In this document: piece by piece, positions 1 to 5,965 of the stretch | How the letters are laid out: every line of letters begins with the position of its first letter | How positions within the stretch are numbered: the stretch's first letter is position 1 | DNA from: Pontiella sp. | Lineage (GTDB): Bacteria; Verrucomicrobiota; Kiritimatiellia; Kiritimatiellales; Pontiellaceae | Length of the DNA: 11,160 nucleotides | Assembly (NCBI GenBank): GCA_029935255.1 | Contig: JAOZKS010000041.1 | Location: forward strand, 1,352 to 12,511 | Reading direction: 5' to 3' | The notes under the pieces: model-generated | What the model saw: the letters and a program-made list of their open reading frames with translations, nothing else | Database searches by the model: none | What the model was told of the DNA's origin: nothing | Position numbers and translations under genes: made by a program

Positions 1-190
1 ACATGAAGCGGTTGAAGTAGGGGATCACCTGATCGACGCGCGTCTGCTGGAGCATGAGCTCGGAGATCCAAACGCGGTACGGCGTTCGGTTGTTGCGCCA
101 AGGCATACTTCGCTTGTTGTCCGCAAACCATGGCAAGAGCTTGGTTTGGACCCGATTGTTGACTTGAGTGAAATGCTTGGTGTTTTGCAT
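1..190 (-). CDS. mutY: A/G-specific adenine DNA glycosylase MutY, N-terminal part (runs off left edge)
   Basis: The first 63 codons of a MutY-type base-excision repair glycosylase, which removes adenine mispaired with 8-oxoguanine. Read on the minus strand, residues 24-51 contain MPWR, TPYRVWISE and LMLQQTRV. These match the start of the HhH-GPD glycosylase fold of MutY (E. coli: LPWQ..KTPYKVWLSEVMLQQTQV). Glu44 in WISELMLQQT corresponds to the catalytic glutamate of the family (E. coli Glu37), and the fragment continues into VIPYFNRFM. The iron-sulfur cluster and the C-terminal NUDIX-like domain would lie outside the window. I chose ATG at 190 because family homology begins about 18 residues later and it is the only ATG nearby. 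The Shine-Dalgarno is weak (GGGGA). The frame stays open upstream, with a TTG at 208 as an alternative start. It is the last visible gene of the minus-strand cluster, 76 bp after the secreted-protein gene. Confidence 0.93.
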   Translation of the reverse strand, partial: MQNTKHFTQVNNRVQTKLLPWFADNKRSMPWRNNRTPYRVWISELMLQQTRVDQVIPYFNRFM

Positions 191-266
191 GAAGATCCCC
201 GGTTTCAAGGGGTTGAAATCCGGGGCGTATTTTCCAGAGTCTGGAAGTTTCGTCGAGTGTATTCGG

Positions 267-905
267 CTACTTCTTCTTTTTCTTTCTCTTCTTTTTGTCG
301 CTGGATGACAACGAGGACATTCCCGAACTTTTTTGCACGGATCCTTCAAGTTTTTCCAGCCATTCTTCCGTGGTGAATTTACTTTCGTTGGAATACTTAG
401 CCAGAATCTTTCCGTCCTGGCGTACGAGAACTACATAGCCAGCGTAGACGGAACCCGAAAAGCTTTTTGCGGGTCCGGAGCTTTTGCTGCTGCCTGATGA
501 TTTCTTAGACTCGCTGTTTTTGAGTGTTTTCGAGACGACCTCATGTGAAACACGCTTTTGGCCACCAATCGTCAGGGAGGTCTTATCTTTTGCGCAAAGT
601 ATGGGGTCGCCTTTTTTGCCTTTGCTGTCGATCGACCGGCTGAGGAAGTACCATTCAAGGTCGAACGAGTCTTCCTGCTTGATGGTGTTGGAGACTTGAA
701 TATTCAGTGTATATGTTTGTGTTTCAACCGTTGAGCGACTGCTTTTCTTTTCTGATTCGTTCTTGGTGGTTTCTTTGTCCTTATCGAGATCCGCTTTCAC
801 GTTCAATCGGGCTGCTGCCCCGCTTGCCGATGTTGCGAATACGGAGAGGAATCCAATAGCCAATCCCATGGACAGCATGAGATTTAATGAGTTTCTTTTT
901 TTCAT
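267..905 (-). CDS. Secreted protein of unknown function with EWYFL/AGYVVL domain and poly-lysine tail
   Basis: A 212-residue protein I cannot assign to a named family. Residues 1-29 are a clear Sec signal peptide: MKKR, a hydrophobic core, then a small-residue cleavage region ATSASGA. A charged Lys/Glu/Ser linker follows at about 38-60. Residues 64-189 form a probable beta-rich domain with DLEWYFL (82-88), YAGYVVLV (154-161), DGKILAKY (164-171) and EEWLEKL (180-186). The same motifs occur in the same order in the gene just upstream, so the two are paralogues. A Ser/Lys/Gly low-complexity insert lies at 131-153. The protein ends in ten residues that are almost all Lys/Arg. The start at 905 has an AAGGA Shine-Dalgarno six bases upstream. 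It lies 17 bp after its paralogue and is presumably co-transcribed with it. The likely location is the periplasm or cell surface. No catalytic residues are recognisable. Confidence 0.8.
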   Translation of the reverse strand: MKKRNSLNLMLSMGLAIGFLSVFATSASGAAARLNVKADLDKDKETTKNESEKKSSRSTVETQTYTLNIQVSNTIKQEDSFDLEWYFLSRSIDSKGKKGDPILCAKDKTSLTIGGQKRVSHEVVSKTLKNSESKKSSGSSKSSGPAKSFSGSVYAGYVVLVRQDGKILAKYSNESKFTTEEWLEKLEGSVQKSSGMSSLSSSDKKKRKKKKK

Positions 906-922
906 TTATTTTCCTTTTGTTT

Positions 923-1816
923 TTATGGATGAAGCTTACCCATCCATTCTTCGGAGAGATATACACTGGCACTGGCTTTCTGGTCGATGATTTCCCCGTT
1001 GTATTTCAGTAGAACGACATAGCCGGCAATTTCTTTTCCGGTTTCGGTCACTTTCGGATCACGAGAAGATCCGCTGTTGGAGCTTTCTCGGTTTACCGAG
1101 ATTTTTTCAATTACGAAGGCCTTCGATTCAGCCGTGTGCTGCGTGCGTTTTCGGGCATCGACCGTAATGTTCTGTGTGCCGCTGTCGTGGATGCCCACGG
1201 TTTCAGAGACGAGCGTTTGGCCGAGGAAATACCATTCCAGCGAATAGGTGTCCGGATGGGTGGTGTTATTTGAAATGGTAATTTTTAGATTTTGGATGGC
1301 CGTTTGGGTTCGGGTGATTTTGGTGGTTGTGATGGTGTCCCCATTCTTGTTTTCCTGTTCGTCCTCTTCGACCTCTTTGGTGGAATCCTTATCGATCTTG
1401 GAGCTTACGGAGATCCGTCCTTCGTGAAGGCCGGCCTGTTGTTCCGCGAGACCTTCCTGATGGAGTTGCTGCTTATATTCCTGCGTACGTTCCATGGCTT
1501 TGGCGTGGGCATAGTCATCGGCAAATAGCTGAGTGCGTGAGGTTTCGTGGAGAGCGGTTTTTTTATAGGTCACGGAGCCAGCATCTGCCATAAGCGACAC
1601 CTCGGAATCGGTGAGCTTCATCAGGATGCCGATGCGTTTTTGGCCCGCAGCGAGGATGATGGTGATTTCGGTGCCGAGTTGCGGAGCCTTGAAACTTGGG
1701 GCGATTTCTTCTTTTTGCTGATCGTAGTAGGCCTTTAGATCCTCGGCTTGAATCGACCAGGAGAACGCCAGCAGGCCGGCTAGCAAGGGATAGAGAAGTG
1801 TAATTTTTCGGGTCAT
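923..1816 (-). CDS. Secreted protein of unknown function, SH3-like N-terminal segment plus EWYFL/AGYVVL domain
   Basis: A 297-residue protein, not assignable to a characterised family. Residues 1-24 are a signal peptide with probable cleavage after SIQA. Residues 47-102 (TEITIILAAGQKRIGILMKL, then VSLMADAGSVTYKK and LFADDYA) look like a small SH3-like beta barrel, reminiscent of segments in secreted PVC-group proteins; that is an impression, not a search result. A Gln/Glu-rich, probably helical stretch follows at 103-130. The C-terminal part (about 172-295) carries YSLEWYFL (191-198), IAGYVVLLKYNGEII (263-277) and EEWMGKL (289-295), matching the downstream 212-residue paralogue. I prefer ATG at 1816 over the TTG at 1819, because GGAG lies eight bases upstream of the ATG. 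It is 30 bp downstream of the CBS/CorC-domain gene, so co-transcription is likely. Confidence 0.8.
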   Translation of the reverse strand: MTRKITLLYPLLAGLLAFSWSIQAEDLKAYYDQQKEEIAPSFKAPQLGTEITIILAAGQKRIGILMKLTDSEVSLMADAGSVTYKKTALHETSRTQLFADDYAHAKAMERTQEYKQQLHQEGLAEQQAGLHEGRISVSSKIDKDSTKEVEEDEQENKNGDTITTTKITRTQTAIQNLKITISNNTTHPDTYSLEWYFLGQTLVSETVGIHDSGTQNITVDARKRTQHTAESKAFVIEKISVNRESSNSGSSRDPKVTETGKEIAGYVVLLKYNGEIIDQKASASVYLSEEWMGKLHP

Positions 1817-1846
1817 CAATTTGTCTCCGGTTAATCTATTGAAAAG

Positions 1847-3169
1847 TTAAGATTCGATCTGTTTGGGAATCATGTGCACGACCAGAATCTGGCGCGGGGT
1901 TGCAGAGTGAATGTTGAGGGTGTAGCCGGGAGCTTCCAGTGTTTCACCCGCAACGGGGATGCGGCCGAGTTCAGAAAAAATATAGCCGCCCAGCGAATCG
2001 TATTCGTCGCTTTCTGGAAGCTTGGCCTTCAGTTCTTCGTTTAGGTTGTAGATCGGCATGCGAGCCTGCACCATCACCGAGCCATCCGTCCGGTGGTGCA
2101 GTTCCTTTTCCTTGAGGTCGTATTCATCCTCAATCTCCCCAACCAGTTCCTCAATGATATCCTCCATCGAAACCAGCCCCTCGGTTCCTCCATATTCATC
2201 GACCACCAGCACCAATTGGGAATGCGTTTTTTTCATGAGTTGCATCAGATCGTTGATCGGCATGGTTTCCGGAACAAAATCAATGTTCTTGACCAACTGG
2301 TTGATGGCCGTTTCGCCCTCGTTTCCGGCGCAGAGCTTGAGCAAATCCTTCACATGCACCATACCGACCACATCGTCGATGTTTTCGTGGTAGACTGGAA
2401 ACCGCGAATGGCAGGATTCCTTTACCTGCTCGATGCACTGGCTGACGGTCAGTGAGTCTTTGAGCCCGCTGATGTCGATGCGCGGGGTCATGATTTCGCG
2501 GGTGACCGTTTCGCCGAACTCAAAAACACTGCGGATGATTTCGCGTTCCTCCTCTTCGAGGTCTTCCTCGTCCGTCTCTTCGATCAAGCTTTTGATTTCA
2601 TCTTCCGGGGAGGGGCGATCCTCCTCGTCCGAGGTCGACATGGCGTGGTGCAGCAGGCGATCTTCAATAAACTGGAGGGGCCAGACAAAGAGATACATCA
2701 GCAACGTGAGCGTTCCAATTCCCGGAAGTGCGGCCAGCGAAATGCGGTCGGCATAGCTTTCGGAAAGTACGTGCGGAATGATTCGGGCCACCAGCATGTA
2801 GAACAGCGAGAGAAGGAATAGGGAGGGTAGCATGAACCAGAGCGCGCAGTCTTGAAGTGCGCGGTAGAATAAAATAAACGTGGAAAGGGCGGAGAGTGTG
2901 AGGAGTAACCGTGCGGTTTTGCACAGGAGCCCCCAGCGGTGCTGCCAGAACTGAAGCCGCTTGGTTTGGCGCCCGTCGCGTTCGATCAACCGGGGAAGGC
3001 CGGCATTGCCGGTGAATCGCAACGAAGTGAAGATCGAGGCCAGGAGACCGGCCAGGAGAAGGGTTGCCAAGCTATAGGTAAAGTACTGCGGGTGGATCTC
3101 GTTCATCGGTGGTTTCTGTTGTTCATGGTCTACTTTAAGAGACGAAGCCCACTTAAGCGAATGGGACAT
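1847..3169 (-). CDS. HlyC/CorC-family membrane protein: DUF21-like membrane part, CBS pair, CorC domain
   Basis: A 440-residue protein of the CorC/CNNM family, whose members are linked to Mg2+/Co2+ transport or resistance. Four hydrophobic segments (about 32-50, 85-105, 108-132 and 142-168) form the membrane part. An acidic linker follows at 180-210. The CBS pair begins at REIMTPRIDISGL (224-236), with SRFPVYHENIDDVVGMVHVK (255-274) and QLVLVVDEYGGTEGLVSMED (318-337). A C-terminal CorC_HlyC domain follows (about 362-436), including DEYDSLGGYIF. The cytoplasmic half is canonical. The membrane half is divergent, and I do not see the small-Ser-Glu motif usual in the first helix of bacterial DUF21 proteins. 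The start is uncertain. ATG 3169 gives this length. ATG 3106 (MNEIHPQYF) would remove 21 hydrophilic residues and place the first helix close to the N terminus. Neither has a convincing Shine-Dalgarno. It heads the minus-strand cluster ending in mutY. A transport substrate should not be assumed. Confidence 0.88.
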   Translation of the reverse strand: MSHSLKWASSLKVDHEQQKPPMNEIHPQYFTYSLATLLLAGLLASIFTSLRFTGNAGLPRLIERDGRQTKRLQFWQHRWGLLCKTARLLLTLSALSTFILFYRALQDCALWFMLPSLFLLSLFYMLVARIIPHVLSESYADRISLAALPGIGTLTLLMYLFVWPLQFIEDRLLHHAMSTSDEEDRPSPEDEIKSLIEETDEEDLEEEEREIIRSVFEFGETVTREIMTPRIDISGLKDSLTVSQCIEQVKESCHSRFPVYHENIDDVVGMVHVKDLLKLCAGNEGETAINQLVKNIDFVPETMPINDLMQLMKKTHSQLVLVVDEYGGTEGLVSMEDIIEELVGEIEDEYDLKEKELHHRTDGSVMVQARMPIYNLNEELKAKLPESDEYDSLGGYIFSELGRIPVAGETLEAPGYTLNIHSATPRQILVVHMIPKQIES

Positions 3170-3331
3170 CCTATGACCAGATAAACCGACGGGAATAAGA
3201 GATCGCTATTCTTGCGGGGGTGTATGTTGCCGGGCGGTTTAATGCCGTCGTGTCGCTCTTTTGGCTTTTTTGCGTGAATTCCTGAATCCACCCCTGTAGA
3301 TTGCGCCCTTCATTTTCAGGAGAGTGGTTTT
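3170..3331. other. Divergent intergenic region between the CorC-family gene and proS
   Basis: This gap must hold promoters for both divergent units. I see no hairpin, riboswitch-like structure, T-box or small gene that I can support, and no well-matched -35/-10 pair. The only clear signal is AGGAG at 3318-3322, the proS Shine-Dalgarno, nine bases before the ATG. Confidence 0.5.
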
Positions 3332-4852
3332 ATGGCAAAGCAGAAGAAAACAGCAATTACCCCGACCCGCGAGGAAAACTACCCGGAGTGGTATCAACAG
3401 GTTGTGCGTGCGGCGGAACTGGCGGAAAACAGCGATGTGCGCGGTTGCATGGTGATTAAGCCTTGGGGCTATGCGCTGTGGGAAAACATTAAGGTTGGCC
3501 TCGACAAGATGTTCAAGGAAACAGGGCACGTGAACGCCTATTTCCCGTTGTTTATTCCGCTGAGCCATCTTGAAAAGGAAGCGGCGCACGTGGATGGATT
3601 TGCCAAGGAATGCGCGGTGGTAACCCATCATCGTCTCGAACAGGGCGAGGATGGAAAGCTGGTTCCGGCAGGTGAACTAGAAGAACCGTTGATTGTGCGC
3701 CCGACATCCGAAACCATCATTGGGTCGACCTACGCCCGATGGGTTGAAAGTTATCGCGACCTGCCGATCCTGATTAACCAATGGGCGAACGTGGTGCGCT
3801 GGGAAATGCGTACACGCCTGTTTCTGCGTACGACCGAGTTTCTTTGGCAGGAAGGCCACACCGCCCACGAGACGGAAGCCGAGGCCCTGAAGGAAACCCG
3901 CCTGATTCTGGATCTTTATAAAAAGTTTGCCGAGGAATATATGGCGATGCCGGTGTTGGTGGGCGAAAAAACACCGGGGGAACGGTTTCCCGGCGCGGTG
4001 AGCACGCTGTGCATTGAGGCGATGATGCAGGATCGCAAGGCGCTGCAGGCCGGTACGAGCCATTTTCTCGGTCAGAATTTTGCAAAGGCTTCAGGAATTC
4101 AATACAGCAGCCGCGATGGCGGGAAGGAGTTTGCCTGGACAACGTCGTGGGGGGTTTCAACCCGTTTGATCGGTGGCATGATTATGACCCACGCGGATGA
4201 CGACGGCATGGTTATGCCGCCGCGTCTGGCACCGAGCCATGTCGTGATCCTTCCGATCATCCGCAAGGAAGAGGATCGCGATGCGATCATGGAATATTGT
4301 AACGAGCTGGCTTCCAGACTTCGGGAAAAGCGATTCCACGAGCGCGATGTCGAGGTGGTGGTGGATGATCGCGATATTAACGCCGGCGAAAAGGGCTGGG
4401 GCTGGGTGAAGAAAGGGATTCCAATCCGCGCCGAAGTGGGGCCGCGTGATATGGAGAATAATTCTGTATTCATGGGCCGTCGCGATACCGGTAAAAAGGA
4501 AGGGATCAACAAAGAGACCTTTGTTGAAGGGGTGGTCGAAACCTTGGAAGAGATCCAGCAAAACCTATTGCAACGTGCGCTCGACCACCGGGCGGAACAT
4601 ACGAAGGAAATCGATTCCTACGAGGCGTTTACTCAATTCTTCACGCCCAAAGACAAGGATCGTCCGGAAGTTCATGGTGGATTTGCAATGAGCCATTGGT
4701 GCGATGCAGAGGCGTGCGAGAAGAAAATTAACGATGAGATGGCGGTGACGATCCGTACGGTTCCATTTGATCGTGCCGAGAGCGGTGGCGGCGAGTGCAT
4801 CTGCTGCGGCAAACCGAGTGTGGGTCGGGTGGCTTTTGCAAAGAGTTATTAA
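3332..4852 (+). CDS. proS: Prolyl-tRNA synthetase, archaeal/eukaryotic-like type
   Basis: A class II aminoacyl-tRNA synthetase that charges tRNA-Pro with proline in the cytoplasm. At 506 residues it matches the short archaeal/eukaryotic-like ProRS, which lacks the editing domain inserted between motifs 2 and 3 of the longer E. coli-type enzyme. Visible blocks: VIKPWGYALWE (41-51), RPTSETIIG (123-131), motif 2 with RWEMRTRLFLRTTEFLWQEG (156-175), and motif 3 in the region TTSWGVSTRLIGGMIMTHAD (270-289) through MPPRLAP. The anticodon-binding domain begins near VVILPIIRKEEDRD (304-317). The C-terminal zinc-type domain typical of this class is complete, with Cys457, Cys462, Cys489 and Cys491/492. 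The start is well supported by AGGAG nine bases upstream and by the family N terminus. It lies 60 bp ahead of the BamD-like gene, which appears to have its own promoter. Bacteria with this form are a minority but are spread over several phyla. Confidence 0.97.
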   Translation: MAKQKKTAITPTREENYPEWYQQVVRAAELAENSDVRGCMVIKPWGYALWENIKVGLDKMFKETGHVNAYFPLFIPLSHLEKEAAHVDGFAKECAVVTHHRLEQGEDGKLVPAGELEEPLIVRPTSETIIGSTYARWVESYRDLPILINQWANVVRWEMRTRLFLRTTEFLWQEGHTAHETEAEALKETRLILDLYKKFAEEYMAMPVLVGEKTPGERFPGAVSTLCIEAMMQDRKALQAGTSHFLGQNFAKASGIQYSSRDGGKEFAWTTSWGVSTRLIGGMIMTHADDDGMVMPPRLAPSHVVILPIIRKEEDRDAIMEYCNELASRLREKRFHERDVEVVVDDRDINAGEKGWGWVKKGIPIRAEVGPRDMENNSVFMGRRDTGKKEGINKETFVEGVVETLEEIQQNLLQRALDHRAEHTKEIDSYEAFTQFFTPKDKDRPEVHGGFAMSHWCDAEACEKKINDEMAVTIRTVPFDRAESGGGECICCGKPSVGRVAFAKSY

Positions 4853-4874
4853 AATGACAAGTGAACGTTTGGAA

Positions 4875-4903
4875 TTGCCCAGAAGCCGAAGGTTAACTAG
4901 ATT
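4875..4903 (+). promoter_or_regulatory. Candidate sigma70-type promoter for the BamD-like gene and lptD
   Basis: TTGCCC at 4875-4880 and TAGATT at 4898-4903 are separated by 17 bases, each matching four of six consensus positions. Transcription would start near 4910, only two or three bases before the ATG at 4913. That fits the absence of any Shine-Dalgarno there. It is a visual match only, with no experimental support. Confidence 0.4.
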
Positions 4904-4912
4904 GTCCTGATT

Positions 4913-5965
4913 ATGCGATTTTCAACTTATTTTCTAATGGTGATCACCCTTGTCTTGTGTCGTGGAGAGTTTGTTTTTGCGGGCGATGAGAAGCCCTATA
5001 TTGTTGAAGAACAAGGTCGAAGTACCTGGCGGGTCATGTTCGACAAGAAGAAGGAAACTCCGGCAGGCCAGTGGGAATATGCCCGTGAAACGCAGAACAA
5101 GGGTCGCCTGAAAAAGGCAGATCGCCGGATGCTCTATCTGGTGCGCCGCTGGCCCAACAGCAAAGAGGCGCCCTGGGCGCAACGCGCCCGTGCGGATATG
5201 CTGAATGCCCGAGGAAAGTTCAAGGAAGCCTTCAGGGAATACCAATATCTGATCGATAACTATTCCAGCCGTATGCGCGACTACGATTCGGTGCTGGAAA
5301 GCCAATTCTCGATTGCTGTCGATATCATGAAGCAGAGGCGGATGCGCTGGTTTTTCGGCGGTTATCGTGCTCCGGAATATTCGGTGGACTATTTCGAAGA
5401 TGTTATCCGAAACGGACCTCAGTGGATGCGTGCGCCGGAAGCGCAGTTCCTGATTGGGCAGTCCTACCAGCAGGCGAAAGATATGGAACTGGCGATTTCC
5501 GCCTATGCAGTTTTAGGCTATCGCTATCCCGATAGTTCGTTTTCCGAGGAGTCGGCCTGGCAGCAGATTCTTTGCCTCGACACGCTCCGTAGGGATTTCC
5601 CAAACAGCTTGGATGTCTTGGATCGGCAATTAACCTCGACGACAGTTTTTCTGACTACCTATCCAAAATCAAAACACAAGAGCGATATCATCCGACTGCG
5701 TAACAACCTTTATGAAGTGAAGGCAAAAAAGGCATTCGACGAAGCTGCTTTCTATGCCAAAGTCCCCAAAAAGCCGGAGTCGGCCATTATCTACTATGAG
5801 CAGATGATGAAGGAATATCCGAAAAGCAAGCTGGTTCCCGATGCGGAGAAACGCATTGCCGAGTTGAAAGAGATGATGGCCTTGCCCATGACCGCTCGGG
5901 TTCCTGTTCATAAAAAGCCGCCGCCTGTATCGGTTGAAAAGGTGTCAGAAAATGCTGAGAAGTAG
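4913..5965 (+). CDS. BamD-like TPR protein of the outer-membrane assembly type
   Basis: A 350-residue exported TPR protein resembling BamD/YfiO, the essential helper of the BamA beta-barrel assembly machine. Residues 1-23 are a signal peptide ending VFA. TPR-like helical hairpins follow: about 51-84 (ARETQNKGRLKKADRRMLYL, then RRWPNS), 87-120 (ARADMLNARGKFKEAFREYQ, then YLIDNY), 172-207 (APEAQFLIGQSYQQAKDMEL) and 288-320 (PESAIIYYEQMMKEYPKSKL). The repeated 'YPxS' helix ends are typical of BamD-type repeats. The tail (325-350) is Pro/Lys-rich. Classical BamD is a lipoprotein. Here Cys16 lies in LVLCRG with Leu at -1, a poor lipobox, so signal peptidase I cleavage after Ala23 seems more likely. 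The gene overlaps lptD by 14 bp, which ties it to outer-membrane biogenesis. It could be BamD itself, or a paralogous TPR helper if a conventional bamD exists elsewhere. No Shine-Dalgarno is seen before the ATG. Confidence 0.8.
   Translation: MRFSTYFLMVITLVLCRGEFVFAGDEKPYIVEEQGRSTWRVMFDKKKETPAGQWEYARETQNKGRLKKADRRMLYLVRRWPNSKEAPWAQRARADMLNARGKFKEAFREYQYLIDNYSSRMRDYDSVLESQFSIAVDIMKQRRMRWFFGGYRAPEYSVDYFEDVIRNGPQWMRAPEAQFLIGQSYQQAKDMELAISAYAVLGYRYPDSSFSEESAWQQILCLDTLRRDFPNSLDVLDRQLTSTTVFLTTYPKSKHKSDIIRLRNNLYEVKAKKAFDEAAFYAKVPKKPESAIIYYEQMMKEYPKSKLVPDAEKRIAELKEMMALPMTARVPVHKKPPPVSVEKVSENAEK

Noticed and set aside
191..330. Upstream in-frame extension of mutY overlapping the secreted-protein gene
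   Set aside because: The frame is open but has no ATG, and the 3' part would be the antiphase reading of the lysine-rich tail. MutY proteins normally begin close to the chosen start.
1817..1819. TTG start for the 297-residue secreted protein
   Set aside because: The adjacent ATG 1816 is the better codon and is correctly spaced from GGAG.
3239..3331. Promoter elements for proS around TTGGCT / TTGCGT and TGTAGA
   Set aside because: Spacings (about 16 or 19 bases) and matches are too poor to support a call by eye.
3677..4561. Overlapping open frames antisense to proS
   Set aside because: They are shadows of the proS coding frame, with compositions rich in His, Arg and Pro typical of reversed codons.
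4913..4963. Lipoprotein signal on the BamD-like protein (Cys16)
   Set aside because: The residue before the cysteine is Leu and the next are Arg-Gly, a poor lipobox; a signal peptidase I site after VFA fits better.
5934..5951. TTG start for lptD adding six residues
   Set aside because: ATG 5952 has an AAGG at suitable spacing and gives a normal signal peptide directly.
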